From: Lachnospiraceae bacterium
GTDB taxonomy: Bacteria; Bacillota; Clostridia; Lachnospirales; Lachnospiraceae
NCBI GenBank assembly: GCA_910575775.1
Contig: CAJTEY010000002.1
Span: 235,675-299,674 of the forward strand
Length of the DNA stretch: 64,000 bases
Reading direction: 5' to 3'
Part shown: positions 42,912-52,786 of the stretch, piece by piece
Layout of the letters: every line of letters begins with the position of its first letter
How positions within the stretch are numbered: the stretch's first letter is position 1
Notes under the pieces: generated by a model
The model's input: only the letters and a program-made list of their open reading frames with translations
Database searches by the model: none
Told to the model about the DNA's origin: nothing
Made by a program: the position numbers and the translations under genes

Positions 42912-45083
42912 TCATTTCAAATATTCCTGAATCACTACTTGAAATGTTTCACCTGCATCTTGATCTGCATCGCATGACGCTTTTCTAACCTCGATCTGGT
43001 CAATCTGATCACCAGATACATCAACAGTTGCTTTGATATATCTCCCCATCTGTGTAACGACAGCATTTTGAAATATTACTTGTTCTTCACCTGTTTCCTG
43101 GTTGATCCCAACAGCCGAAATCTGGTATTCTGTGTCTGTTGTCTTTCTCTCGTCTACAGCGTCCCCAACGAAAATATCTAAAAAGTCCACACTTTCTCCA
43201 ATATCAATAGTTAAACTCTCTTCCGATGAGGTGAAACTCTCACACTGCAAATTCACTTTTCTATCCACTGTCTCTAATTCCATCAATGGCAGGCACCATA
43301 TTTGATCCCAAAAATTCGGTTGTATCGTCATAATTTCCTTCAAAGCCAATCCATAACTGTTATATATTTCAAAGTTGTCTTCCCATCTGCTTATCTTAGT
43401 CACTGAATATATATTTTGATCGGCTACCTCTTCCAGCCTCTGCTCCAAGTATTGTGCCGCATAGTCACTGGTTATAGCAAAGTATGGATTTATGCCAATT
43501 ATAGGAACATTGCTTTTCAACTCAGCAGCCAAAGACCCGCCGGGTCCGGGCACTACCCAACATTGAATATCATCTAAAATTTCACCGCTGATTCCTGTAC
43601 TATAATCGCGAAAGACATATGGTAGATTTGCCACAATTCTTTCTACATCTTTTATATCTCTCCATGCCCACTCACAATTGCCCATAATGTAACTGCTTGT
43701 TGCTGTATAAATCTGTGTTATTAAAAAATGTGCTCCTATAACACCTACCAGCTTCATGATATAGCCCCTATTGCACAGCCACTCCACAAGTACAATAATC
43801 GCTATCGCACTTCCCAATATTTCCAATACCGGCACGTACCTCATATATCCGTGTAATATTGTAAGAAATAATACATAGCAGTAAATACAATAAAGAATGT
43901 TTATCTTAACAATATGTGTATATCGTTTGAACTCACAGAATATTGCTATTATTAGAACAAATACTATGACAAGCACTCTTCCACTGCACATCTGATAATC
44001 GGCAGTTCTTTCTGGAAATTTCAACATATATAATGGCCATAGTATAAACTCTATCACCTTTACGGGGCCAAATCGGTTATTAAAAGCTGAAAAATCGTTT
44101 GGTGATCGAGTTGTAGAAAAATACGGGGACTTAAAAAAGCCATTAAAATAAGGAAACATGGGGTTCCCTGTTATCCTGTAACTGATAAAAAGGTACAAAG
44201 CAAGTGGATATGCCAGCATCAAAGCCGACCAGAAAAAACACTTAATGTTTATATTTTTCCTTTGCTTTATCAAAAAATATATCGCTAGCGGAACAATTAC
44301 CAAGATGTTAGTTATTTTAATTCCTATAGCGAATCCACTCATAAGACATAGATATCCTGCCGTATGCACGGTATCCGTTTCCTCTTTACCTCTCCCTTCC
44401 ATATTTATGACCAATCTAATAATTTCCAGTAAAAATGGTACTGCTAAATAATCGACCATATAGGTGGACTGTAGCGTATACGTATTTTCAGTCATTAAAC
44501 ATATAAATGCACCGGCACTTCCCAAAATCTTGGACCACCTGCTTTTGCAATCATGGCCAAACTCGCGCCAAATCATAATAAAAAGCTGCTTAGTCTGAAA
44601 ATAGATTAGGATTACCACGAATGTATTCAACAACGTTCCCATTCTATATCCCAAAAAATATCGAAAACCATAAAAAAGCCTGTCACTAATCGCCCCAAAT
44701 GTCTGTGCATTAAAAGATCTCATTGGAAAAAAATCATAATGAATAAAATCTCTGTCAAAAAATTTCTGATAGTACAAATGATAATTTAGTGTATCGTAAC
44801 TTGTATCCGGCATAACTGCCCTTAAGGTGCATTGTAATATAATCAGTAAAATCAAGCCCGCATCATACACATTGACTGATAAGTCTTCCCAAGCCACTCG
44901 ATTCTTCTTAACGTATATTACTGTTACCAAGCAAACCAATATTCCCGATATGCTAAGCGATACCATATACTCCCAGGAAAACATAAAAATTAAAAAATCA
45001 TTTAGACAGATCACTATTGCATACAGCAAATAGCAGAATAAAAACTTATTACTGCTAATCCTATACTTTACTTCACTTTTCAT
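42912..45083 (-). CDS. GT-C-type membrane glycosyltransferase-like protein
   Basis: A 723-residue protein with about 11-12 hydrophobic helices over residues 10-480, and a soluble extracellular C-terminus of about 240 residues. The first extracellular loop carries MPDTSYDTLNYHLYYQ, the Asp-containing motif typical of GT-C enzymes (ArnT/Pmt/GT39-like) that use polyprenyl-phosphate sugars. Such enzymes add side-chain sugars outside the membrane. The C-terminal segment, with DIGESVDFLDIFVGD, is beta-rich and unassigned. It sits between the acylation pair and the sulfatase-fold gene. A GGAG site lies 10 bases before the ATG. Confidence 0.75.
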   Translation of the reverse strand: MKSEVKYRISSNKFLFCYLLYAIVICLNDFLIFMFSWEYMVSLSISGILVCLVTVIYVKKNRVAWEDLSVNVYDAGLILLIILQCTLRAVMPDTSYDTLNYHLYYQKFFDRDFIHYDFFPMRSFNAQTFGAISDRLFYGFRYFLGYRMGTLLNTFVVILIYFQTKQLFIMIWREFGHDCKSRWSKILGSAGAFICLMTENTYTLQSTYMVDYLAVPFLLEIIRLVINMEGRGKEETDTVHTAGYLCLMSGFAIGIKITNILVIVPLAIYFLIKQRKNINIKCFFWSALMLAYPLALYLFISYRITGNPMFPYFNGFFKSPYFSTTRSPNDFSAFNNRFGPVKVIEFILWPLYMLKFPERTADYQMCSGRVLVIVFVLIIAIFCEFKRYTHIVKINILYCIYCYVLFLTILHGYMRYVPVLEILGSAIAIIVLVEWLCNRGYIMKLVGVIGAHFLITQIYTATSSYIMGNCEWAWRDIKDVERIVANLPYVFRDYSTGISGEILDDIQCWVVPGPGGSLAAELKSNVPIIGINPYFAITSDYAAQYLEQRLEEVADQNIYSVTKISRWEDNFEIYNSYGLALKEIMTIQPNFWDQIWCLPLMELETVDRKVNLQCESFTSSEESLTIDIGESVDFLDIFVGDAVDERKTTDTEYQISAVGINQETGEEQVIFQNAVVTQMGRYIKATVDVSGDQIDQIEVRKASCDADQDAGETFQVVIQEYLK

Positions 45084-45148
45084 ATACTTAAATCTCCGCT
45101 ACAACTTTATCCAAACAATCAAAACTTCACTGACCCATTATGATAACA

Positions 45149-46249
45149 TCAATAAAGTATTCTAAAATTCAACAATGAATTTTCGTATCTTTCAACCGTC
45201 TCGTAAACAAAAATATTCGTATTGTAATCAAGTACCCGCTGTTGCTCAAATATACTACCATGAACCCAGAGGCTTTCCTCGAACTGTGTTGCAAGAGCGG
45301 GTGCCAGCGATGTCGCAAAAGAATCTCTGCATACAAATAGTTTCCTCTGATCTGCCCCTGGTGTATGATATATAAATTCCGTCAAAAAATCCCATTTCTC
45401 ATTCTCTGTATTTAACGCGCTTATATTTGTAATGTTGTAGTCTATATCTCCATTCTCAATAGATATGTTAAGCATATTAGTCAAATCACCACTTGAAGCA
45501 AATTGCTGTTCTATGGTGACTTCACTTAGCAGCGGCATTCCTATTCCTAGTTCTTTCGCCAAACTGTTTGCGCCAATATATCCTCCTGCAAAGTTCCAAT
45601 GGGTGTCCAGTTTGTGATACAAAACAATATTCGGATTTTTACGCCTCATTTCCAGTAATTCCTCTTTGGGATAAACCACACGAATATCTGTATTTTCCCG
45701 CAAGTAGTCCACCATCTGATCTGTACTTGTATAATTATTTCTTACCTGATAATAGTCCGGCAAATAGTCTCCATAAATTGTTTCCTTATTAGGCGCAATA
45801 AACAAAACAAACTCAATTCCCTTTTTATTTAACGACTCCTTGGTCACAACCAGGTTTTCAGCTATCGTACGCAGCTCTTCTTGCGTAAAATGCCAATATC
45901 CTAAAGACTGCTCTACCGGATTGTGGTCTTCATCGTTACAATAAAACAACCACCCTCCCTTCCCAATATCTACATTGTCATTAGAAGACTGTCTAAACAG
46001 GAAAAAGTCAATCTTACTCGTAAGTTGAATTAACTGATTCCTAAACGGAATATTATCATTATAATATGTCTCATATTCTTGCGGAAACGACACATAATTC
46101 TTCAATGTAAGAACTGGTTTCGCTTCTATGTTCCTATTTTCATAATTTACCGCATCTATATATGGTCCCAAAAAGAAAAATGTAAATGGAGGCGATGCCA
46201 ATGCAATCAGAAAAAGCACGATCCATATAAAAGATTTACGTTTCGACAT
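45149..46249 (-). CDS. AlgX/AlgJ-type SGNH acyltransferase-like exported protein
   Basis: About 366 residues. An N-terminal signal anchor (FIWIVLFLIALASPPFTFFFL) is followed by the SGNH hydrolase-like fold of alginate acetylation proteins: NDNIPFRNQL, DIGKGGWLFYCND, FVLFIAPNKETIYGDYLP, YHKLDTHWNFAGGYIGAN (Asp-His pair) and LFVCRDSFATSLAPAL (Ser). AlgJ/AlgX-type partners take acyl groups delivered across the membrane by an MBOAT protein and place them on a glycan. The MBOAT gene is directly upstream with an 11-base gap, so the pair probably O-acetylates the exported polymer. The ATG at 46249 has GAGAGG 6 bases upstream. Confidence 0.86.
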   Translation of the reverse strand: MSKRKSFIWIVLFLIALASPPFTFFFLGPYIDAVNYENRNIEAKPVLTLKNYVSFPQEYETYYNDNIPFRNQLIQLTSKIDFFLFRQSSNDNVDIGKGGWLFYCNDEDHNPVEQSLGYWHFTQEELRTIAENLVVTKESLNKKGIEFVLFIAPNKETIYGDYLPDYYQVRNNYTSTDQMVDYLRENTDIRVVYPKEELLEMRRKNPNIVLYHKLDTHWNFAGGYIGANSLAKELGIGMPLLSEVTIEQQFASSGDLTNMLNISIENGDIDYNITNISALNTENEKWDFLTEFIYHTPGADQRKLFVCRDSFATSLAPALATQFEESLWVHGSIFEQQRVLDYNTNIFVYETVERYENSLLNFRILY

Positions 46250-46260
46250 ATGCAACCTCT

Positions 46261-47655
46261 CTAAAATTTAAAATAAATAAAGGGATTATAAGTATTTCCA
46301 GCCAACATTGAAATACATAAAACAAAAATAAATCCACAGTATATTATCTCTAAATATGAATTTCTGAGTCTGTCAAACAGTTTCATTTTCGCCAATAACT
46401 GCTGTACGATCCCACATCCCAATATTCCTAATATAATAATCAGCACTGTTTTATTCCCAAATATTTTGGCTGTCACAAACATACTTTCCTTATATTTCCA
46501 TGGCAATATCATTCTCTCCATAAAGCCAATCACCTGCTTTAACGGATCTGCCCTAAACAATACCCATCCAAAAGTAAAAATCAACACCATATAAATATGT
46601 GAAAAAAGCCGATGTTTTGTAAGAAACCTCTTAAAACCCATTCTTTCTATAATTTGGAGTATGCCATATGCCCCTCCCCACAGTAAAAAATTATAGTTCG
46701 CGCCATGCCACAACCCCGTTATACAAAACACAACAAATAAATTGATATACGTTCTTATATTTCCCATACGGTTTCCCCCTAAGGGGATATATAAGTATTC
46801 TCTAAACCAAGTTCCCAGAGAAATATGCCATCTCTGCCAAAATTCCTGCACAGAAGCCGACAAATACGGATACCTAAAATTTTCCTGGAATTCAAACCCA
46901 AAAATTCTGCCGAGTCCAATTGCCATATCTGAATAGCCGGAAAAATCATAATAAATTTGCAATGTATAGCAAATTGCTCCCATCCACGCCAAAATACCTG
47001 TTACATTAATCAAGTCTAATGCAAAAATCGCGTCAGCGCATTTCGCAACAGTATTGGCAATAATAATCTTTTTACCTAAACCTATAATAAACCTTCTAAT
47101 ACCTTCTCCTGTTTTTTCAATTGTGCATTTTCTATTAATTAACTGTTCATTAATATTTTTATATTTTACTATTGGCCCAGCAATAAGCTGCGGAAAAAAG
47201 GAAATATACAGTGCCAGATTTATTATATTTTTCTGCGGACTGCTCTCCCCGCGATATACGTCTATAATATATGACAAAATCTGGAACGTATAAAAAGAAA
47301 TACCAATCGGCAGTGCAACATCTGGCAGCTCTATATTTCTCCCCGTAAGGTTATTAATAACCTCAACCAAAAATCCAACATATTTATAATATCCTAAGAT
47401 TCCAATATTAAATATTAAGCTAATTATTAAGAGCAAATTTCTATAAGGTCTGTCTTTATCAATCAAGATTCCAAACACATAGTTAATCAAAATAGAAAAG
47501 AGCATTAGCAAAATATATAGCGGCTCTCCCCATGCATAAAAGATAAGACTTCCCAAAAGTAAAAATATATTCTTGTACTTATCCTGCAGCAAAAAATATC
47601 CTATAAATACAATTGGAAGAAATATCCACAAAAATATAAAAGATGAAAAAACCAT
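46261..47655 (-). CDS. MBOAT family O-acyltransferase (AlgI-like)
   Basis: A 464-residue polytopic membrane protein with about 10-11 helices. It starts MVFSSFIFLWIFLPIVFIGY and contains the MBOAT signatures VALPIGISFYTFQILSYIID, FFPQLIAGPIVKYKN, YDFSGYSDMAIGLGRIFGF, FWQRWHISLGTWFREYLY and the catalytic histidine in GLWHGANYNFLLWG near residue 312. It moves acyl groups across the membrane for polysaccharide O-acetylation together with the SGNH protein encoded next. GGAG lies 8 bases before the ATG. Confidence 0.93.
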   Translation of the reverse strand: MVFSSFIFLWIFLPIVFIGYFLLQDKYKNIFLLLGSLIFYAWGEPLYILLMLFSILINYVFGILIDKDRPYRNLLLIISLIFNIGILGYYKYVGFLVEVINNLTGRNIELPDVALPIGISFYTFQILSYIIDVYRGESSPQKNIINLALYISFFPQLIAGPIVKYKNINEQLINRKCTIEKTGEGIRRFIIGLGKKIIIANTVAKCADAIFALDLINVTGILAWMGAICYTLQIYYDFSGYSDMAIGLGRIFGFEFQENFRYPYLSASVQEFWQRWHISLGTWFREYLYIPLGGNRMGNIRTYINLFVVFCITGLWHGANYNFLLWGGAYGILQIIERMGFKRFLTKHRLFSHIYMVLIFTFGWVLFRADPLKQVIGFMERMILPWKYKESMFVTAKIFGNKTVLIIILGILGCGIVQQLLAKMKLFDRLRNSYLEIIYCGFIFVLCISMLAGNTYNPFIYFKF

Positions 47656-47706
47656 ATTTTTTACTCCATTACATTCTATATTTATCGCTTTATATTTTCT
47701 TCCGCA

Positions 47707-50700
47707 CTATAGATCAACATCCAATCGAATCACCCGCTCTGCCTCTGCCAGCATGAAGTTCTTTTGGATAAACTTAATGCCATTATCAGACATCTCCTTA
47801 AGCCGATCATAGTCTTCATAAATCGTACAAATCATCTCTGCCATTTTCACACCATCGTCTTCCACCAGCATAGACTGATCCTGGGTATCTAATCCCTCTG
47901 CACCAATCGATGTTGTAATTAGCGGTATCTGAAAATATGCCGCTTCTACTACCTTACCTTTTACACCTGCTCCAAAGCGAAGCGGTACCACGGCCAGTCT
48001 GCAGATGCGATATAGCTTCTCCAATACTTCATCTGAAACAAAACCTTCAATAATAATATTTGGAGATTCTAATTCTTTAATTTCCTTCGGAACCTTTCCT
48101 CCCACTACATGCCATTTCATATTCGGATATCTATCTAATATACCCGGATACACTTCCCTGGCAAACCATAATACCGCATCTACATTAGGCGGATGCCCAA
48201 AGCCCCCTACATACAACAAGTCATGCCGCTCACTGAAATCTTTGTTAATATCACTCATCATCTTTTCATAAATATATAACGGAATATTACGAATTGGTTT
48301 ATTCGGAAATACTTTCTGCATAATCCCCTGCTCATATGATCCCACAACATGTCCGACATCTGCCTTCTCAAATAACTCATACTCTATTTTTTTCCATCTT
48401 TCGGATGATGCCAGTTTATCCGGGTCTTTTGTCATCTCATACTCTCTGTATTCCCTAATGTGGTGCAAATCATGTGCAAAATAAAATATTTTTGCATCAG
48501 AATACTGCAGCACCAAATCCATATACTTTACAGATATATGAGGACGCTGCAAATAAATATAGTCAAAATAGTGTGCATTTTCTTTTAACCACTGTTGCCA
48601 GTTATTGTAATAAAAATTTCCATACAGAACTTCTATTCCCATCTGATTGAGTTCTGTCGTATAGGGTTCATGCTTATAAAAATTATCTCCAATAAAGGTC
48701 ACTTGAAATCCCATCTTAACAAACAATTTCAAGTACATATAAGTACATTTACCCCCAGCATCCTGATCGTGATGTGGCACATAATGATCCACAACGAGCA
48801 TATGCTTTTTGTGGTTACTTCTATCTTTTGCCGTAAACACATTTACCCCGTTAGGCTCGTGCTCTTTCTGAAGGATATCCTTCCATTTATCATAGAACTT
48901 CTGAAAGTTTACCTGTTGGTAATGCTTTAAGCCGCTCTCCACATCTGTTCCGTTTGATACTCCCTCAAAATGAACTACCACAGATAACGGCTGATATAAT
49001 ACTTTATATCCTTTTTTCCGAACCTCAAAAGCTAAATCCGTATCTTCATAATACGCTGGCGCAAACTGCTCATCGAAACCTCCAATCTCCTCCCAAAGGT
49101 CCTTTCTTATCATGACTGCCGCACCCGAAATATAATCGACTTCTTTCACATAATTATATTCTGGCTCCTCCGGGCTTTTCCGATTACCATAGTTCCACGC
49201 GGAAGCGTCATTCCAAACAATACCTCCTGCCTCCTGCAGATATCCGTCCGGGTATACCAGCTTGGAGCCAACCATACCTATCGTCTCATCTCGTTCAATC
49301 AAATCAATTAATGACTTCAGCCAGTTTTCCTGTACCTGTGTATCATTGTTTAAAAAGAGTATATATTTTCCTCTGGTATAATGTGCTGCATAATTGCAGT
49401 TGCGCAAAAACCTGACATTCTCTTCTGTTGTGATAAGCCTAACATTCTTTGCAATCTTTTCTACATCTTTTGTCACATCTGTAGAACAATCGTTGGCAAT
49501 CAGAACCTCATACGCAACATCACCAGTATTTTTCAAAATCGACTTAAGACAGTTATAGGTATACTCAAACTCATTGTACACTGGTATCACAATAGACACG
49601 ATCGGCCGTGTCCATATTGGAAACTCCAGAACATCATAGTCTTCCGCTGCTTTACAAATTGCCAATGCAGGATCGGCAATTTGTTCCAGCTCCAAATCTA
49701 AGCGGCTTGAAGGATCCATCTGCATGCGCTCCATATCAACAGCCTCATCGTAACGCTTTTTCACACCGTCCATGCCTTCCAGACGTATATATTTCAAATA
49801 ATTTTTAATACGTTTCGGATTAATGACATGAAACATCAGACGAGGATGTCGAAACACGTTAAACACAACTCGCGCAAAAAACCGTCTGCGACTGTTAATC
49901 GGCAAAACGGCATTACCTATCCTTTGAATCCTCTTCGCAAATTTATAAGCATGTGTCGTTTTCTCATGCTCATATTTTCTTTCTGCCTCAAGTAATAGCT
50001 CTATATGGCCCTCTTTGTTAAGAACAGTCTGCTTTAGATCAGTCAGCTGTTCTTTCAGTCTTTCTACTTGTTGACTCTGGTTCAGCAAGTTCAGATTCAA
50101 GTCGTCCTGGTGGCGGATCAACTCCTGATTTTTTTCACTCAACTCCCTATTTAAATTGTCTAATTCATTGTTCTTATAATTTATCTCGTTGTTCCATTGG
50201 CTCAATTCCTGATTGTGGCTGCTCAGCTCATCGTTCCGCCGGCTCAATTCCTGGTTATGGCTGCTCAGCTCATCATTCCGCCGGCTCAATTCCTGGTTGT
50301 AACTACTCAGCTCACCATTCCGAAAGCTCAGTTCTTGATTCTTATCACTTAATTTATCGTTCTGTCGGCTCAGTTCTTGATTCTGTCCGTTTAAAAGACT
50401 GTTCTGCAGAGTTAACTGCTCATTCATCTGATCTAAATCGCGAATCCGACTACCCATTTCATCAACATGTTTATCCAGGTTTTGAATGTGCTGGTTCTTT
50501 TTTTCATCTTCCGCCTGCAGTACGACAATTCTTTTACCAGCCTCCTCCAGTTCATCATCCAACTTAGCAATATGCCTATTTCTATTTTCTTCTTCTTCTT
50601 GCAGTGCAAAAATCCTCTGCATATTTTCTTCATATTCGCCAAAACGGTTAACATATATAGACGAAATTACATCAGAAGATATCGCTATATTAGATGCAAC

Positions 50701-51363
50701 CGCAATATAATATTTGCCGTTTTGAATATAATCCTGATTCTTAGTGTAACATGCCACTTTATCCGTCTGTCCTTCACACGGATTTATCATGGATACAATT
50801 TGGAATGATTGATTAAAAAGTTGGACATATTTAAATTTTTCATGCAAAAACGTGAGAAATTCATTGTGATAAAACTCTTTCACATGATATTCGTTCTTAT
50901 AGTTAAACAGCTCTGAATATACTTTTTTGTTGGGAGTAGACATAACAAGAATGCCATCTTGTTTCAATACTCTCGTAATTTCATTCAAAAAACTACGCTG
51001 AATTTGTTCCGAAACGTGCTCAATTGTCTCAAACGATACAACAATATCTATACTGTTATCCTCAGCCGGTATACTTTCTATACTTCCCTGTAAAAATCGT
51101 AAATTATCCCATCCTTTGTATGTTATTCTGGCGCGTTCGACTGTTTCTACATCAATGTCTACTCCAGTTACACTTTTTGCCATAGATGCCATGATGCTGC
51201 TGCCATACCCCTCACCACAGGCGGCATCCAAAACCACTTTATCTTCAACAAGACTACATACACTAAGATATCTCTGATAATGCTCGGTCTCCAATTTGCT
51301 ATCTTCTATTCCTGGTATAAACCTTTCTCCAGTAAACAGATTGTTAACAGGATTCTTTTCCAT
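47707..51363 (-). CDS. multidomain methyltransferase / coiled coil / GT2 / GT4 protein
   Basis: About 1218 residues. Residues 10-230: a class I methyltransferase (VVLDAACGEGYGSSIMA, VVSFETIEHVSE). Residues about 250-480: coiled coil with 14-residue Asn/Glu/Leu/Ser repeats (NQELSRRNDELSSH). Residues about 580-860: a GT-A family 2 transferase (VSIVIPVYNEFEYTYNCL, FLNNDTQVQENW, YYEDTDLAFEVRKKG). Residues about 870-1218: a GT-B family 4 domain (YVPHHDQDAGGKCTYMYL, LLYVGGFGHPPNVDAV, VPLRFGAGVKGKVVEAA). This is a combined polymerase-terminator layout resembling a fused WbdD/WbdA system. The ATG at 51363 follows GGAGAG by 7 bases; a GTG at 51393 is less likely. Confidence 0.88.
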   Translation of the reverse strand: MEKNPVNNLFTGERFIPGIEDSKLETEHYQRYLSVCSLVEDKVVLDAACGEGYGSSIMASMAKSVTGVDIDVETVERARITYKGWDNLRFLQGSIESIPAEDNSIDIVVSFETIEHVSEQIQRSFLNEITRVLKQDGILVMSTPNKKVYSELFNYKNEYHVKEFYHNEFLTFLHEKFKYVQLFNQSFQIVSMINPCEGQTDKVACYTKNQDYIQNGKYYIAVASNIAISSDVISSIYVNRFGEYEENMQRIFALQEEEENRNRHIAKLDDELEEAGKRIVVLQAEDEKKNQHIQNLDKHVDEMGSRIRDLDQMNEQLTLQNSLLNGQNQELSRQNDKLSDKNQELSFRNGELSSYNQELSRRNDELSSHNQELSRRNDELSSHNQELSQWNNEINYKNNELDNLNRELSEKNQELIRHQDDLNLNLLNQSQQVERLKEQLTDLKQTVLNKEGHIELLLEAERKYEHEKTTHAYKFAKRIQRIGNAVLPINSRRRFFARVVFNVFRHPRLMFHVINPKRIKNYLKYIRLEGMDGVKKRYDEAVDMERMQMDPSSRLDLELEQIADPALAICKAAEDYDVLEFPIWTRPIVSIVIPVYNEFEYTYNCLKSILKNTGDVAYEVLIANDCSTDVTKDVEKIAKNVRLITTEENVRFLRNCNYAAHYTRGKYILFLNNDTQVQENWLKSLIDLIERDETIGMVGSKLVYPDGYLQEAGGIVWNDASAWNYGNRKSPEEPEYNYVKEVDYISGAAVMIRKDLWEEIGGFDEQFAPAYYEDTDLAFEVRKKGYKVLYQPLSVVVHFEGVSNGTDVESGLKHYQQVNFQKFYDKWKDILQKEHEPNGVNVFTAKDRSNHKKHMLVVDHYVPHHDQDAGGKCTYMYLKLFVKMGFQVTFIGDNFYKHEPYTTELNQMGIEVLYGNFYYNNWQQWLKENAHYFDYIYLQRPHISVKYMDLVLQYSDAKIFYFAHDLHHIREYREYEMTKDPDKLASSERWKKIEYELFEKADVGHVVGSYEQGIMQKVFPNKPIRNIPLYIYEKMMSDINKDFSERHDLLYVGGFGHPPNVDAVLWFAREVYPGILDRYPNMKWHVVGGKVPKEIKELESPNIIIEGFVSDEVLEKLYRICRLAVVPLRFGAGVKGKVVEAAYFQIPLITTSIGAEGLDTQDQSMLVEDDGVKMAEMICTIYEDYDRLKEMSDNGIKFIQKNFMLAEAERVIRLDVDL
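50160..50385 (-). repeat. 42-bp tandem repeats encoding coiled coil
   Basis: GGCTCAATTCCTG recurs at 50199, 50241 and 50283, 42 bases apart, with diverged copies on both sides. Each unit encodes 14 residues (two heptads), so changes in copy number keep the frame. Confidence 0.8.
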
Positions 51364-51455
51364 CTTTTTTCTCTCCACATATACCGCGCTCACAGCGTTC
51401 CTTACATCAGAAGACCATGTTATTTTTACTGTCTTCGCAAAAGCAGCAATGTCAC

Positions 51456-52778
51456 TCAGTCTTCAATCATAACTTGTCTTTCTTCATACTCACATATATT
51501 AGTTTCAGCATCCAGCTCCAGCATAGCAGTATTATATCCATCATTATCAATGACAACTGTCTGACAATTATGTGCCCTAACCAGTACCACATGGCTGTCC
51601 TGTGTACCCGCCGCAATAGCCGGCGTTACAAGATATTCCCCCTTATGAAATCTGGGGAGTTCGAATTTGAATGACACTTCATACACCATATCTTTTTTTG
51701 CCATGGCTATACTTTTTTTCTGCATGAAATTATTAATTCCAAATACTCTAATCCCCTTAAGGTTTTCAAGTTCAAAACCGAACAAAGCACGCTCAATGTC
51801 TTCATTAAATTTTCCAACAACCCCAAAAGTATAAGTTTTCCTCGTTTCCAACAGATTGACCTGTCTGCCTTCCTCATCCAAAATATAAAACGACAAAAGT
51901 TCCGCTTTCCCCGTGGTCGTTATTGCTTCCGCATGCTCTGTCACAAACCTCGGAAAATGAGCCACTGCACTTTTTCCTGTCTGCTTTTCCACATCATCAT
52001 GGTTCTCTGGCTTCATCTGCGCCAGAATTTTCTGATTCTCTTCATTCGTCCTAATAATCTGCGCGCTCATATATTTCTCACACACTTCACCCGACGGACC
52101 AGCCTCACGCAAATTTCCCTTTTCAATCCAGACAGCACGGGAACACAGCTTTTTGACAGATACAATATCATGCGACACGAATAATATAGTCGTTCCCTTC
52201 TCCTTAATTTCTTCCAGTTTATGGAAACATTTTGCCTGAAAAAAGGCGTCTCCTACCGCCAACGCCTCATCTATAATCAAAATTTCCGGCTCTACATTAA
52301 TTGCAAGTGCAAAAGCAAGCCTTACAAGCATACCGCTGGAATAAGTTTTTACTGGCTGATATACAAAATCGCCAATGTCGGCAAATTCCAAAATTTCTTC
52401 CTTTTTCGCCTCCATCTGTTCTCTGGTGAAGCCAAGAACTGCACCATTCATGAAAATATTCTCTACACCCGAATATTCCATATCAAACCCTGCCCCTAAT
52501 TCCAGCAGAGCCGACACTTTACCATTCACTTCTACATGTCCTTCTGTGGGGTTAATTACTCCGGTAATAATTTTAAGTATTGTGGATTTTCCAGAACCAT
52601 TTGTCCCGATAATCCCTACCGTCTCTCCTTTCTCAACACAAAAAGAAATTCCTTTCAGTGCATAGAAAGGTTCAGAATACACCTTCTTAAAAGGACTAAC
52701 CGCCTCTTTAAACCTATCCTTAGGGTCTTTATAAAGTTTGTATATCTTTGTTAAATTCTCGACAACTATAGCACTCAT
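51456..52778 (-). CDS. polysaccharide ABC exporter ATP-binding protein with C-terminal Wzt domain
   Basis: A 440-residue protein. ABC ATPase in residues 1-245: Walker A IIGTNGSGKSTILKI (58-66), signature TYSSGMLVRLAFALAI (146-155), Walker B ILIIDEALAVGD (166-177), and switch His in LFVSHDIVS. The stretch LELGAGFDMEYSGVENIFMNG is diagnostic of the TagH/Wzt/KpsT exporter class. Residues about 255-440 form a beta-rich extension like the Wzt C-terminal domain, which in E. coli O9a recognises the chain-terminating modification. It is paired with the permease gene 8 bases upstream. Polymer synthesis would finish in the cytoplasm before export. Confidence 0.94.
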   Translation of the reverse strand: MSAIVVENLTKIYKLYKDPKDRFKEAVSPFKKVYSEPFYALKGISFCVEKGETVGIIGTNGSGKSTILKIITGVINPTEGHVEVNGKVSALLELGAGFDMEYSGVENIFMNGAVLGFTREQMEAKKEEILEFADIGDFVYQPVKTYSSGMLVRLAFALAINVEPEILIIDEALAVGDAFFQAKCFHKLEEIKEKGTTILFVSHDIVSVKKLCSRAVWIEKGNLREAGPSGEVCEKYMSAQIIRTNEENQKILAQMKPENHDDVEKQTGKSAVAHFPRFVTEHAEAITTTGKAELLSFYILDEEGRQVNLLETRKTYTFGVVGKFNEDIERALFGFELENLKGIRVFGINNFMQKKSIAMAKKDMVYEVSFKFELPRFHKGEYLVTPAIAAGTQDSHVVLVRAHNCQTVVIDNDGYNTAMLELDAETNICEYEERQVMIED

Positions 52779-52786
52779 ATCTCTTC

